64,000 bases of DNA, taken from the NCBI GenBank assembly GCA_002337055.1, contig DDFG01000001.1, positions 37,161-101,160 of the forward strand. Direction: 5' to 3'. The position numbers and the translations under genes are program-made. Positions 23,678 to 33,562 of this stretch are shown here, piece by piece. Positions within the stretch are counted from its first letter, which is position 1. Every line of letters begins with the position of its first letter. The notes below the pieces were generated by a model. It was not told the DNA's origin. It did not search any database and saw only the letters and a list, made by a program, of their open reading frames with translations. Origin of the DNA: Betaproteobacteria bacterium UBA1934 (GTDB taxonomy: Bacteria; Pseudomonadota; Gammaproteobacteria; Burkholderiales; Rhodocyclaceae).

Positions 23678-25789
23678 ATGACAAGGAACGACGTATCCGC
23701 CTGCGAACCGGTTACTCCGGAAAAGGAACTTCAGCTCCTCGGCGAAGGCATCCAGCAGCTTGCGCTGGGGATCTCCATTTTTGACGAAGAACTTTGTCTG
23801 GTCACTTGCAACCGGCATTTCCAGCGCGCCTTCAAACTGTCGGACATGACCGTGCATACCGGGGCATCCCTGACTTCTGTGCTGCACAGAATGGCGTTGG
23901 GTGGCGCTTTCGGGGAGGTGGATCCGGATCAGTTTTCGCAACAATGGGTGGAATCGCTCCGGCAAGCCGCCGCGCCTTTTAGCGCACTGTGCCGGGCGGT
24001 TGACGGCCGGATCTTCGAGTCGCGTACGTCTCGCTTGCCGAGCGGCGGCTTCATCACGCTTTACGACGATATTTCCCACCATCAGGAAGCCCGCCAGCGT
24101 TTGATCGAGAGTCGGCGCACGCTTGCCGACAAAACGGCGGAGATGGAGCTGATCCTCGAAAACGCGTCGCTGGGCATTCTGACCGTGGTTCCCAACGGCG
24201 ATGGCCAACGTATCATGCGGCGCGTGAACCGGGCGCTGGAGCATCTATTGGGCTACGGCATCGGCGAACTGGAAGGACGCGCCACCCGCATGCTTTACCC
24301 TGACGACGCAGAGTACGAACTCGTCTCCACCGGCTACCGCCAGGTGATCTGTTCGGGGGGTACCTATCACCACGAGCATGTATTTGCCAAACGTGACGGC
24401 GGCACGATGATTGGAATTCTGCGCGGATCGGCAATCGATCCCGGCGATCTTGGGCGAGGTGCGATCTGGCTGATCGAAGACATCACCGAGCAAAAACGTA
24501 TCGAAACGGAGCTGGCCGCCAAGTCAGCCCTGCTGCAAGCCGGCACCGATAATATGCCGGGCGCATTGGTTATCTGGGACAAGCATCTGCGCTACATCTG
24601 GTGGACACCGCGGGCGGAATACTATTTCGACCTGCCGCCGGGGACAGTCAAGGTGGGGCTGGAACTGGAGACCATGACCCGTTTTTTTGCCCAGCGTGGC
24701 GATTTTGGGCCAGGCAGCCTGGAAACGTTGGTGGAAGAGCAGATGCGGCCGTTCCGCGAACGTCGCGTGATGCATACCGAGCGCCGCATGCCCAACGGCA
24801 CGGTGCTGGAAGTGCGTCGCAATCCGCTGCCCGATGGCGGCTATGTCAGTATTTTTCAGGACATTACGGCGCGTAAGCGTATCGAAAACGAGCTGCGACT
24901 CGCCAAGGAAGCCGCCGAGGCGACGGCCGAGCGCCTGCGGCGGCGCCAAGATCAGGTTCATACGCTGCTCAACAGTTCAGGACAGGGATTCCTCTCGTTC
25001 GACGCTCGTCTGCGGATTGACAGCGAGTATAGTCAGGCCTGTGTATCCATGCTCGGTGGCGCGCCGGCGGGCGGTGATCTGGCGGAAATGCTTTTTCCCG
25101 AGGATCTCGACGCGCGGGAGCGTCTGCGGCAGTTGATCCCGCGCATCATCCAGGAAACCGGTTTAACCGAGCGCGCCTGCCTGCTGATGCAGCTGCCGTC
25201 GGAATTCCGGCGGGGCGAGTTATATCTGGAGGCCAGTTTCCGCATGCTCGGTCAGCAGCACATGATGGTGGTGCTGACCGATGTCACCGCCGAACGGCGT
25301 TTCCGCACGCTTTCGGCGACAGACCGCCTGACTGGGCTAGCCAACCGCCGCAAGCTCGACGAAGTGCTCGATTACGAGCACGAACGCGTCAACCGGACGC
25401 TGACGCCACTCAGCATCTTGATGGTCGATATCGACCGATTCAAGGCAATCAACGATACGCAGGGGCACCAGGCCGGCGACCGTGTGCTGATCGATCTGGC
25501 GAAAATCCTGCAGGAGGGCGTGCGCAAAATCGATTGCGTGGGTCGCTGGGGGGGCGAAGAATTTATGATTCTGTGCCCGGATACCGGTTTGGCCGGCGCC
25601 ACCGAGCTTGCGCACAAGCTGCGCCTGGAGATTGCCGCGCATCTTTTCGTGACTGGACATCTCACCTGTTCCATCGGGGTGGCCCAATACCGCCTGGGCG
25701 AGAGCAACGAAAGCGTGCTGAAGCGTGCGGATCAGGCGCTCTATCGGGCCAAGCAGGCAGGCCGCAACAAGGTTGTTGCGGAATCATAG
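23678..25789 (+). CDS. Multi-PAS diguanylate cyclase
   Basis: The product is about 703 aa, cytosolic, with no membrane helix. Several PAS/PAS-like modules in series are visible (GISIFDEELCLVTCNRHFQR; ASLGILTVVPNGD; ALVIWDKHLRYIWWTPRAEY; GFLSFDARLRIDSEY). A C-terminal GGDEF domain follows, with active-site GGEEF in RWGGEEFMILCPDTG and the preceding DIDRFKAIND metal/substrate motif. It should make c-di-GMP. No RxxD inhibitory site directly before the active site is evident. The start is uncertain: the frame is open from 23561, but the first 39 codons look non-coding, and neither start has a well-placed ribosome-binding site. Confidence 0.88.
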   Translation: MTRNDVSACEPVTPEKELQLLGEGIQQLALGISIFDEELCLVTCNRHFQRAFKLSDMTVHTGASLTSVLHRMALGGAFGEVDPDQFSQQWVESLRQAAAPFSALCRAVDGRIFESRTSRLPSGGFITLYDDISHHQEARQRLIESRRTLADKTAEMELILENASLGILTVVPNGDGQRIMRRVNRALEHLLGYGIGELEGRATRMLYPDDAEYELVSTGYRQVICSGGTYHHEHVFAKRDGGTMIGILRGSAIDPGDLGRGAIWLIEDITEQKRIETELAAKSALLQAGTDNMPGALVIWDKHLRYIWWTPRAEYYFDLPPGTVKVGLELETMTRFFAQRGDFGPGSLETLVEEQMRPFRERRVMHTERRMPNGTVLEVRRNPLPDGGYVSIFQDITARKRIENELRLAKEAAEATAERLRRRQDQVHTLLNSSGQGFLSFDARLRIDSEYSQACVSMLGGAPAGGDLAEMLFPEDLDARERLRQLIPRIIQETGLTERACLLMQLPSEFRRGELYLEASFRMLGQQHMMVVLTDVTAERRFRTLSATDRLTGLANRRKLDEVLDYEHERVNRTLTPLSILMVDIDRFKAINDTQGHQAGDRVLIDLAKILQEGVRKIDCVGRWGGEEFMILCPDTGLAGATELAHKLRLEIAAHLFVTGHLTCSIGVAQYRLGESNESVLKRADQALYRAKQAGRNKVVAES

Positions 25790-25856
25790 AGATCAAGGAA
25801 CTTGTCCTGCCGCTCGCTTATCGAACCCGCGTGCATTCTTTGCAAAAGGGCAGGCC

Positions 25857-26789
25857 ATGTTGATCCATCGTATCGAGCCGGGCGGGCCCGCAACGTCTGA
25901 AATCACGGATCGTGGGCTTTTTGAGCGTCGACGCCGGTTACTGGGGCTGGCTGGCGCCAGCGCACTGCTAGGGTTGGCGCCGTCGGCGTGGTCGGCCGGT
26001 CGATTTGCCAGCGCGCCGCGCAGTCCGTTGTCGACCGCCGAAACACCCAATAGCCTGCGAGACATCACTGGCTACAACAACTTTTACGAATTCGGCACCG
26101 ACAAGACCGATCCGCCCAAATATGCGCACCGCCTGAAAACCCGCCCCTGGACGGTGAGCGTCGAGGGCCTGGTCAAGCGCCCCAAGGTCTTCGGTATCGA
26201 CGATCTGCTGATGTTTCCGCTGGAAGAGCGCATTTATCGCCTGCGTTGCGTTGAAGGTTGGTCGATGGTGATTCCCTGGATTGGCTTTCCGCTCGCGCAT
26301 CTGCTCAAGCAGGTGGAGCCGCTGGGCGACGCCCGGTTTGTCGAATTCATTTCGGCGCTGGATAGCGACACCATGCCCGGCGTCGGTATGGGGTCGCTGC
26401 GCTGGCCCTATGTCGAGGGATTGCGGCTGGACGAGGCTCTGCACCCGTTGACGTTGATGGCGGTAGGGTTGTACGGCGACATCCTGCCCAACCAGAACGG
26501 CGCCCCGGTGCGGCTGGTGGTGCCTTGGAAATACGGTTTCAAGAGCGGCAAATCCATCGTCCGTATCCGTGTGGTCGACAAGCAGCCGGCTACGGCGTGG
26601 AATCAGGCGCAACCTCGCGAATACGGGTTCTATTCCAACGTCAATCCGGAAGTTCGCCACCCGCGCTGGAGCCAGGCCACCGAAAGGCGGCTCGGTGAAT
26701 TCGGCAAGCGCCCGACCTTGATGTTCAACGGCTATGGCGATCAGGTTGCCGGCCTGTACGCGGGGATGGATCTGCGTGTCCACTTCTGA
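25857..26789 (+). CDS. msrP: Protein-methionine-sulfoxide reductase catalytic subunit MsrP
   Basis: The product is a 310-aa periplasmic molybdopterin enzyme repairing oxidised methionine. A Tat signal with the twin arginine in ERRRRLLGLAGAS is followed by the sulfite-oxidase fold. The molybdenum-ligand cysteine lies in LRCVEGWSMV. VPWKYGFKSGKSIV and ATAWNQAQPREYGFYSNVNP are diagnostic of MsrP (YedY). The ATG at 25857 is chosen over upstream codons that overlap the cyclase gene. It is directly followed by msrQ, its haem membrane partner. Confidence 0.95.
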   Translation: MLIHRIEPGGPATSEITDRGLFERRRRLLGLAGASALLGLAPSAWSAGRFASAPRSPLSTAETPNSLRDITGYNNFYEFGTDKTDPPKYAHRLKTRPWTVSVEGLVKRPKVFGIDDLLMFPLEERIYRLRCVEGWSMVIPWIGFPLAHLLKQVEPLGDARFVEFISALDSDTMPGVGMGSLRWPYVEGLRLDEALHPLTLMAVGLYGDILPNQNGAPVRLVVPWKYGFKSGKSIVRIRVVDKQPATAWNQAQPREYGFYSNVNPEVRHPRWSQATERRLGEFGKRPTLMFNGYGDQVAGLYAGMDLRVHF

Positions 26790-26805
26790 ACCGCAACGAG
26801 GCTGG

Positions 26806-27441
26806 ATGCCGTCGCCTGCCCAGTTGGGAGCGATCAGGCTGGCGCTTCTCGCGCTTTGTGTCGCGCCGGCACTCTGGTTTTTTGCCGCGGCCTGGACGGA
26901 TCATCTTGGCGCCAATCCGGTCGAGGCGGTCACGCGCGGCCTTGGCGACTGGGCTTTGCGCCTTCTGTTGCTGACGCTGTGCATCACGCCCTTGCGGCGC
27001 TGGCTGGCCTGGCCATGGCTGCTGAAACTGCGTCGCATGCTCGGGGTGACAGCCTTTGTTTACGCGCTGCTGCATCTGGCCGCGTATGTCTGGGCCGACC
27101 AGTTTTTCGATTGGGACGCGATTTTCGACGACATTCTGCACCGCCCCTTCATCACTGTCGGGTTTCTCACCTTTGTGCTCCTGGTGCCGTTGGCGGCCAC
27201 CTCCACCAATGCGATGATTCGCCGCCTGGGTGGGCGCCGCTGGCAGAAACTGCACCGGCTGGCGTACCCGGCGGCGATTCTGGCGGTGCTCCATTTCTTC
27301 TGGATGGTCAAGCTCGACATCCGCGAACCGCTGGTTTACGCGGCGGCGCTGGCGGGGTTGCTGGGCGTGCGCCTTTACTGGCGGCAGCAGGCGCGTGGCG
27401 CCGTGCGGACAAGCTGCGGCGGTCGTTGCTCGCCGCCATGA
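26806..27441 (+). CDS. msrQ: Haem-binding membrane subunit MsrQ
   Basis: The product is a 211-aa inner-membrane cytochrome-b-type protein passing quinone-derived electrons to MsrP. About six transmembrane segments are present. Histidines in LLHLAAYV, LHRLAYP and AVLHFFWM are candidate haem ligands, and LRRMLGVTAF and TSTNAMIRRLG are family hallmarks. The ATG at 26806 is used, with a weak GAGG before it. A GTG at 26776, overlapping the end of msrP, is possible. Confidence 0.92.
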   Translation: MPSPAQLGAIRLALLALCVAPALWFFAAAWTDHLGANPVEAVTRGLGDWALRLLLLTLCITPLRRWLAWPWLLKLRRMLGVTAFVYALLHLAAYVWADQFFDWDAIFDDILHRPFITVGFLTFVLLVPLAATSTNAMIRRLGGRRWQKLHRLAYPAAILAVLHFFWMVKLDIREPLVYAAALAGLLGVRLYWRQQARGAVRTSCGGRCSPP

Positions 27442-27483
27442 TCTGAACACTGACTTTATCAAACCACTTAAAAGGAAAGCACC

Positions 27484-27984
27484 ATGAGCACAGTAACCCT
27501 GGGCGGCAATCCCGTCACCGTGGCCGGCGATCTGCCGCAACGCGGCCAGACCGCGCCTGCCTTCAGCCTAGTCGCCAAGGATCTGTCCGATCTCGCTTTG
27601 GACAGCTTGCGTGGTCAGCGCAAGATCCTCAACATTTTTCCGAGTATTGACACCGCCACCTGTGCGATGTCGGTGCGCAAGTTCAACCAGTCGGCCAGCG
27701 AGTTGCCCAATACCGTCGTGCTGTGCATTTCGGCCGACCTGCCTTTCGCGCAGGCGCGGTTTTGCGGCGCCGAGGGGCTGAACAATGTGAAAACGCTCTC
27801 CACGATGCGGGGCGCGGTTTTCCTCAAGGCCTACGGCGTTGCGATCGAAAGCGGGCCGCTGGCGGGCGTTGCCGCGCGCGCGGTGGTCGTGCTCGATGAA
27901 AACGACCTCGTGCTGCATAGCGAGTTGGTGTCCGAGATCAAGAACGAGCCGGATTACGCGGCCGCACTCGCGGCATTGAAGTAA
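27484..27984 (+). CDS. tpx: Thiol peroxidase Tpx
   Basis: The product is a 166-aa atypical 2-Cys peroxiredoxin that reduces hydroperoxides with thioredoxin. The peroxidatic cysteine is in SIDTATCAMSVRKFN and the resolving cysteine in ARFCGAEGL. The N-terminus VTLGGNPVTVAGDLP is typical of Tpx. GGAAAG precedes the ATG. It lies 42 bp after msrQ, and the three genes form an oxidative-repair group, possibly cotranscribed. Confidence 0.95.
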   Translation: MSTVTLGGNPVTVAGDLPQRGQTAPAFSLVAKDLSDLALDSLRGQRKILNIFPSIDTATCAMSVRKFNQSASELPNTVVLCISADLPFAQARFCGAEGLNNVKTLSTMRGAVFLKAYGVAIESGPLAGVAARAVVVLDENDLVLHSELVSEIKNEPDYAAALAALK

Positions 27985-28070
27985 CCACGCGCTTTCCCCG
28001 CGGCGCGGCGACGGGCCGTTGCGGGTTCCGCTTTGCACGGCGGCGGGGAACCGGTAGCATCCGCCCCGCC

Positions 28071-29894
28071 ATGCCCGCTTCCGCCTCTCGCACCGATCCC
28101 GCCCTCGCCATTCTTCGCCGGACCTTCGGCTACGCCGCTTTTCGCGGTCGCCAGGCCGAGATCGTCTCGCATGTCGCCGGTGGCGGCGACGCGCTGGTGT
28201 TGATGCCCACGGGCGGCGGCAAGTCGCTCTGCTACCAGTTGCCCGCCCTGCTGCGCTCCGGCTGCGCCATTGTCGTCTCGCCATTGATCGCGCTGATGCA
28301 GGATCAGGTCGATACCCTGGTGCAACTCGGCGTGCGGGCCGCTTTTCTGAATTCCAGCCTCGACTGGCCGGAAGCGCGCGACATCGAGCAACGTCTGCAC
28401 GCCGGCGAACTCGACCTGCTTTACGTGGCGCCCGAGCGCCTGATGAGCGAGCGCGGCCTGATCATGCTCGAACGCCTGAGCGCCGCCAGCCGGCTGGCGC
28501 TGTTCGCGATTGACGAGGCGCACTGCGTCTCCCAGTGGGGCCACGATTTCCGGCCGGAGTATCTGCAACTTTCTGCCCTGCACGAGCGCTTTCCGGGGGT
28601 GCCGCGCATTGCGCTGACCGCCACTGCCGACGAGGCGACCCGGCGCGAGATGATCGAGCGGCTGGGACTGGGCGATGCCGAAATTTTCATTTCCAGCTTC
28701 GACCGGCCCAACATCCGCTACACCGTTGTCGAGAAAGACAACCCGCGTCAGCAATTGCTCGCCTTTCTGGCCGATCGCCGGGGCGAAGCGGGTATTGTCT
28801 ATTGCCTGTCGCGCAAAAAAGTCGACGAAACGGCCGAGTGGCTGGCGGCGCAAGGCTGGGATGCCCTGCCGTACCACGCCGGTCTGTCGCCCGAGGTGCG
28901 CGCCGCCAACCAGCGGCGCTTCCTGCGCGAGGACGGGGTGGTGATGGTGGCGACTATCGCGTTCGGCATGGGCATCGACAAACCGGACGTGCGCTTCGTC
29001 GCCCACCTCGATCTGCCCAAGAGCCTCGAAGCCTATTACCAGGAAACCGGCCGCGCCGGGCGCGACGGCGAGCCGGCCGAGGCGTGGATGACCTACGGCT
29101 TGCAAGACGTGGCGCTGCAACGGACGCGCATCGACGAATCGAACGCGCACGAGGCGCAGAAGCGGCTGGAAGCTCAAAAGCTCAACGCCTTGCTTGCTTT
29201 CTGCGAATCGCCGCGCTGCCGGCGGAGCGTGTTGCTGGAGTATTTCGGCGAAGCGGGACGCGAGTGCGGCAACTGCGACGTTTGTCTGGATCCGCCCGAA
29301 TTGTGGGATGGCACCGAAGCGGCGCAAAAAGCGCTGTCGGCGGTGTTCCGCACTGGGCAGCGTTTTGGCGCGATGCACCTTATCGACGTGTTGCGCGGCA
29401 AGGTCAGCGCCAAGGTGCGGGAACGCGGGCATGAGCGGCTACCGACCTTTGGGGTCGGGCAGGATCTGGACGATCGCGCCTGGCGCTCGATTTTTCGCCA
29501 GTTGGTTGCCGCCGGTACGCTGCATGTCGACCTCGCCGAACACGGCGCGCTGAAACTGACCGATGCCGCCCGCCCGGTGCTGAAGGGCGAAGCGCAGGTC
29601 GAAATGCGCCGGGTGCGCGCCACGCACTCGACAGCGGTCAAAGCCAGGCGGCCTCGCGGCGCCGACGGGCTCTCGTCGGCCGATGCTGAGCTGTTTGAAC
29701 AGTTGCGCATGTGGCGCGGCATGGTGGCGCGCGAACAGGGCGTGCCCGCCTATGTCATCCTGCACGACCGCACTTTGCGTGAGCTCGCCGAAGTACGTCC
29801 GGGCAGCCGCGGAATGCTGATGACCATTGGCGGCATGGGGCAGGCCAAGGTGGAACGCTATGGAAACGAGTTGTTACACTTGATTACCGGTTGA
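28071..29894 (+). CDS. recQ: ATP-dependent DNA helicase RecQ
   Basis: The product is a 607-aa 3'-5' helicase of the RecF recombination pathway. Motif I is MPTGGGKSLCYQLPA, motif II is the DEAH box in FAIDEAHCVSQWGHDF, and motif VI includes QETGRAGRDG. The RQC zinc-binding cysteines are in CESPRCRR and CGNCDVC, followed by a winged helix and a C-terminal HRDC domain (about 535-607, REQGVPAYVILHDRTL). Length is standard. The 86 bp before it are extremely GC-rich, with no clear promoter. Confidence 0.95.
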   Translation: MPASASRTDPALAILRRTFGYAAFRGRQAEIVSHVAGGGDALVLMPTGGGKSLCYQLPALLRSGCAIVVSPLIALMQDQVDTLVQLGVRAAFLNSSLDWPEARDIEQRLHAGELDLLYVAPERLMSERGLIMLERLSAASRLALFAIDEAHCVSQWGHDFRPEYLQLSALHERFPGVPRIALTATADEATRREMIERLGLGDAEIFISSFDRPNIRYTVVEKDNPRQQLLAFLADRRGEAGIVYCLSRKKVDETAEWLAAQGWDALPYHAGLSPEVRAANQRRFLREDGVVMVATIAFGMGIDKPDVRFVAHLDLPKSLEAYYQETGRAGRDGEPAEAWMTYGLQDVALQRTRIDESNAHEAQKRLEAQKLNALLAFCESPRCRRSVLLEYFGEAGRECGNCDVCLDPPELWDGTEAAQKALSAVFRTGQRFGAMHLIDVLRGKVSAKVRERGHERLPTFGVGQDLDDRAWRSIFRQLVAAGTLHVDLAEHGALKLTDAARPVLKGEAQVEMRRVRATHSTAVKARRPRGADGLSSADAELFEQLRMWRGMVAREQGVPAYVILHDRTLRELAEVRPGSRGMLMTIGGMGQAKVERYGNELLHLITG

Positions 29895-30013
29895 GACCCG
29901 AGCCGGACATATTCTGCCGTCAAGCTTTTGCAAGTTGAGGGGCAGCCGGTCGCCAATGCCGGCAGCGAAATGAAACGCTGGGTTCTGCTTCACACGAATC
30001 GGGAGAAATCGAA

Positions 30014-31711
30014 GTGAGTAATTCGATCGGCACACCCTTGGATGGCGTAACGCCCGAAACATCTTCCCCAAACAACATTTTGCAGTTGATGCCGGTTACC
30101 CTCGGCGCAGCCGCGCTGGCTGCCTGCGGCGGAGGGGGAGGCAGCGGTGAGACGCCGCCACCCACGCCACCCCCCCTGGTGCCGCCAACGGCCGAGCAGG
30201 CCGCTCGCTTTCTGAACCAAGCCTCGATGGGGCCGACGCGCGAGCAGATCGCACGCGTGCAGTCGCTGGGTTATCGCGGCTGGTTGGAAGAGCAGTTTGC
30301 CTTACCCCGCGCGACCAGCCGCTGGGACTGGCTGGTGCAGAAGGGTTTCGATGCCGCCACTTATCGCAACAGTGAAGCGGGTTTTGACGCTGCTGCCTGG
30401 CGCAAGTTGATCGCCTCGCCCGACACGCTCCGGCAGCGCGTTACCCTGGCGCTTTCGGAAATTTTTGTCGCCGCGATTGACGGTTTCATCGGCAGCGGCT
30501 GGCGCAGTTTTTCCGCGGCCGCCTATCTGGACATGCTGGAGGCGAATGCTTTCGGCACCTATCGCAATCTGCTCCAGGTGATTTCAACCAGCGCGGCGAT
30601 GGGGGAATACCTGACCTTTCGCGGCAATGTGCGCTACAACGCCGCTACCGGGGCGCTGCCGGACGAAAACTATGCGCGCGAGATCATGCAGTTGTTCAGC
30701 ATCGGCCTCTATCAGCTCAATCTCGATGGTACGCCGGCGCTCTCAGGCGGCAAGGCGCAGGAAACCTATGCACAGGACGACATCGCCGGGCTTGCCCGAG
30801 TATTCACAGGCTGGGATTACGATCTGGCGGGCGGCGACACATCGACGCCAGAATTCAAGCGGCGTCCGATGGTTCAGATCGCGGGCCGTCACGAGACCGG
30901 CGCCAAGGCCTTTCTCGGTCTGACCATTCCTGCCGGCACCGACGGTGTCGCCAGCCTGAATCAGGCGCTGGATTTCATCGCAACGCATGCCAACGTCGCC
31001 CCCTTCATCTCGCGGCAGTTGATTCAGCGCCTGGTGTGCAGCAACCCGTCGCCCGGATATGTCGCCCGCGTGGCCGCCGTGTTCAACGACAACGGCAGCA
31101 AGGTGCGCGGCGACCTGAAGGCCGTCGTCACGGCCATTCTCCTTGACGACGACGCACGTGGTGCCGCCGGTCTGACCGATCCGGCGTTTGGCAAGCTGCG
31201 CGAGCCCATGCTGCGCTTCATCGGCTGGGCCCGCGCCTATAACGCCAATTCGGCGAGCGACGCCTGGGCTATCGGTGACACCACAGACGCCGGCACGCGC
31301 CTGGGGCAAAGTCCCCTGCGTTCGCCGACGGTATTCAACTACTTCCGCCCCGGCTATGTGCCGCCCAATACCGCCATCGGCACTGCCGGGCTGGTGGCGC
31401 CGGAATTCCAGATCACCAACGAATCGACGGTGGTCGGATACCTCAATTACATGCAAACCGCCGTCAGTCGTGGTGTCGGCGACGTGGTGGCCGATTACAC
31501 GAGTCTGGTGGCGCTGGCCGACAATGCCGCCAGTCTGGTCGATGAATTGAATGTGGTGCTCGCTGCCGGCGAGTTGGGTGCATCCACATTGACCACCCTG
31601 AAGACCGCCATTGCGGCCATGCCGGGCGGTACCGATGCGGCACGCAACAACCGTATTTACGCGGCACTGCTGCTGGTGCTGGCTTCCCCCGAATACCTCG
31701 TGCAGAAGTGA
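30014..31711 (+). CDS. DUF1800 family exported protein
   Basis: The product is 565 aa. The N-terminus has a hydrophobic stretch, LQLMPVTLGAAALAAC, followed by a polyglycine/proline linker, which suggests a lipoprotein-like or secreted protein with its lipidation cysteine before GGGGGSG. The body carries DUF1800 features: AARFLNQASMGPTREQI, ENYAREIMQLFSIGLYQLN and FNYFRPGYVPP. The biochemical role of the family is not known to me. It almost always precedes a DUF1501 gene, as here (8 bp apart), and a joint role in surface or export functions is likely. Confidence 0.85.
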   Translation: MSNSIGTPLDGVTPETSSPNNILQLMPVTLGAAALAACGGGGGSGETPPPTPPPLVPPTAEQAARFLNQASMGPTREQIARVQSLGYRGWLEEQFALPRATSRWDWLVQKGFDAATYRNSEAGFDAAAWRKLIASPDTLRQRVTLALSEIFVAAIDGFIGSGWRSFSAAAYLDMLEANAFGTYRNLLQVISTSAAMGEYLTFRGNVRYNAATGALPDENYAREIMQLFSIGLYQLNLDGTPALSGGKAQETYAQDDIAGLARVFTGWDYDLAGGDTSTPEFKRRPMVQIAGRHETGAKAFLGLTIPAGTDGVASLNQALDFIATHANVAPFISRQLIQRLVCSNPSPGYVARVAAVFNDNGSKVRGDLKAVVTAILLDDDARGAAGLTDPAFGKLREPMLRFIGWARAYNANSASDAWAIGDTTDAGTRLGQSPLRSPTVFNYFRPGYVPPNTAIGTAGLVAPEFQITNESTVVGYLNYMQTAVSRGVGDVVADYTSLVALADNAASLVDELNVVLAAGELGASTLTTLKTAIAAMPGGTDAARNNRIYAALLLVLASPEYLVQK

Positions 31712-31719
31712 GATCAGCC

Positions 31720-33123
31720 ATGTCACGTCACGATTTGCAAAACGCCTCCCGCCGCGCGTTTCTCCAGCGCTGTTCCGCGCTTGGTGTAGCCGGTTCTGCC
31801 TTGCCTTGGGCGCTCAACTTCGCCGCCATGTCGGAAGCGGCCGCCGCCACCGCCGCCGATTACCGGGCGCTGGTCTGCGTCTTTCTATACGGTGGCAACG
31901 ATTACGGCAATACGCTGGTGTCGTATGACCAGGCGAGTTACGACGCTTATCATGCCTTGCGACCGACGCTGGCCTATAGCCGCGATGCGCTGACGGGCAC
32001 GGTGCTGGCACCTGGCGTGGCCCCGCGCGACAGCGCCGGCGCCGCCCGCCAGTACGCGCTGGCACCGGAACTGGCGCCGTTGCTGCCGGTGTTCGATGCG
32101 GGGAGGATGGCGGTCATGCTCAATGTGGGCACGCTCATTCAACCGACCAGCAAGACGCAATACAACAACAAGTCGGTGCCCCTGCCGCCCAAGCTGTTCT
32201 CGCATAACGACCAGCAATCGGTCTGGCAATCCTCATTGCCGGAAGGCGCCACTTCCGGCTGGGGCGGTCGTCTGGGCGATCTTTTCGTGGCAGGTAACGG
32301 CAATGCCACTTTTACCTGCGTCAACGTCTCCGGCAATGCCGTTTTTCTGTCGGGGCGCACCGCCGTCCAGTATCAGGTCACGCCCAGCGGTTCGGTGCCT
32401 CTGCGTGGCTTGAGTTCGCCACTCTTCGGTTCGACGGCCTGTTCTGATGCCCTGCGCAGCCTGATTACCCAGCCGCGCACCCATCTGTTCGAGAACGAAT
32501 ACAACCGCGTGACCTCCCGGGCCATTGGCGCCAACGACCAGCTGACGGCGGCGCTGGCCGGTGCACCGGCGTTGACGACGCCTTTTCCCACCGGCAACAG
32601 TCTGGGCGATCAACTCAAACTGGTTGCGCGCATGATCTCGAACAGCAGCGCGCTCGGCGCCAAGCGGCAGGTGTTCTTCGTGTCGCTTGGCGGATTCGAT
32701 ACGCATGACCGCCTGCTGACCGTGCATCCCGACCTGCTCACAAAGGTCGCCGGCGCGCTTTCCGCCTTCTATCTCGCTACCGTGGAACTGGGCGTGGCCG
32801 ACCGCGTGACGACATTTACCGCCTCCGATTTCGGCCGCACGCTGACCGGCAACAACGACGGCAGCGACCACGGCTGGGGCAGCATGCATTTTGTGCTGGG
32901 CGGTGCAGTCAAGGGCAAAGCCTACTACGGCGTGGCGCCGGCTGTGGCGAACAACGGTGCCGACGATGTCGGTCAGGGGCGCCTGCTGCCAACGATGGCG
33001 GTGGATCAGTATGCGGCCACGCTGGGACGCTGGTTTGGCGCTTCCGACAGCGATTTGCTGGCGGTGCTGCCCAATCTCGCCAATTTCAATGCCGGAACGC
33101 GCAACGTGGGGTTCCTGGGTTGA
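31720..33123 (+). CDS. DUF1501 family protein (Tat-exported, sulfatase-like fold)
   Basis: The product is 467 aa. A Tat-like signal (SRRAFLQRCSALGVAGSALP) precedes the mature domain, which contains FLYGGNDYGNTLVSYD, SLGGFDTHD and DFGRTLTGNNDGSDHGWG. These histidine/aspartate motifs are typical of DUF1501 members, distant relatives of alkaline-phosphatase/sulfatase folds. The ATG at 31720 is preferred to 31708, since it avoids the DUF1800 stop and leaves a normal leader. The function is unknown; it is paired with DUF1800. Confidence 0.85.
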   Translation: MSRHDLQNASRRAFLQRCSALGVAGSALPWALNFAAMSEAAAATAADYRALVCVFLYGGNDYGNTLVSYDQASYDAYHALRPTLAYSRDALTGTVLAPGVAPRDSAGAARQYALAPELAPLLPVFDAGRMAVMLNVGTLIQPTSKTQYNNKSVPLPPKLFSHNDQQSVWQSSLPEGATSGWGGRLGDLFVAGNGNATFTCVNVSGNAVFLSGRTAVQYQVTPSGSVPLRGLSSPLFGSTACSDALRSLITQPRTHLFENEYNRVTSRAIGANDQLTAALAGAPALTTPFPTGNSLGDQLKLVARMISNSSALGAKRQVFFVSLGGFDTHDRLLTVHPDLLTKVAGALSAFYLATVELGVADRVTTFTASDFGRTLTGNNDGSDHGWGSMHFVLGGAVKGKAYYGVAPAVANNGADDVGQGRLLPTMAVDQYAATLGRWFGASDSDLLAVLPNLANFNAGTRNVGFLG

Positions 33124-33193
33124 GTTGCCCGGGCAGTGTGGCCGACGACCCGGCAACCCCGCTATGATGGGGTTTTACGACAGGAGAGCCGCC

Positions 33194-33529
33194 ATGCCCG
33201 AGCATTATTACGACAAGGACGATCTGAAGCATATGCGCGAACTACGCGCAGCCGCGCCGGCGGAGTTCGAGTCCTGGGTCAATCTGGACCGCATCGTCGG
33301 CCGCGAAGACGGCGTCATCCCGCGCAAGTACCGGGAATTGATTGCCCTAGCGGTGGCGCATTCGACGCAATGCGTCTATTGCATCGAGGCGCATGTGAAG
33401 GGCGCGAAGAAGGCCGGCGCCAGCAAAGAAGAGATTGCCGAGGCTGTGCTGCTGGCGGCCGCCCTGCGCGCCGGAGGCGCGGCAGCGCACGGCGCGTTGA
33501 CCATGAAACTGTTCGACCAGCTCGCCTGA
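33194..33529 (+). CDS. AhpD-like/carboxymuconolactone decarboxylase family protein
   Basis: The product is a 111-aa all-helical protein. The CXXC-containing motif HSTQCVYCIEAHVKGAKKAG is the AhpD-type redox site (Cys pair followed by His). KYRELIALAVA and EEIAEAVLLAAALRAGGAAAHG are family core helices. It is probably a peroxidase-type or thiol-disulfide enzyme; decarboxylase activity is not implied. AGGAGA precedes the ATG at 33194. It is convergent with hypA. Confidence 0.88.
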   Translation: MPEHYYDKDDLKHMRELRAAAPAEFESWVNLDRIVGREDGVIPRKYRELIALAVAHSTQCVYCIEAHVKGAKKAGASKEEIAEAVLLAAALRAGGAAAHGALTMKLFDQLA

Positions 33530-33562
33530 GGAACGGGCGGCAGGTTTCGCCCCGCCACTCCG

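Noticed and set aside
27954..29432. 492-aa reading frame antisense to recQ
   Set aside because: It is a high-GC shadow of a clear RecQ helicase, with low-complexity Gln/Arg/Gly/His composition and no motifs.
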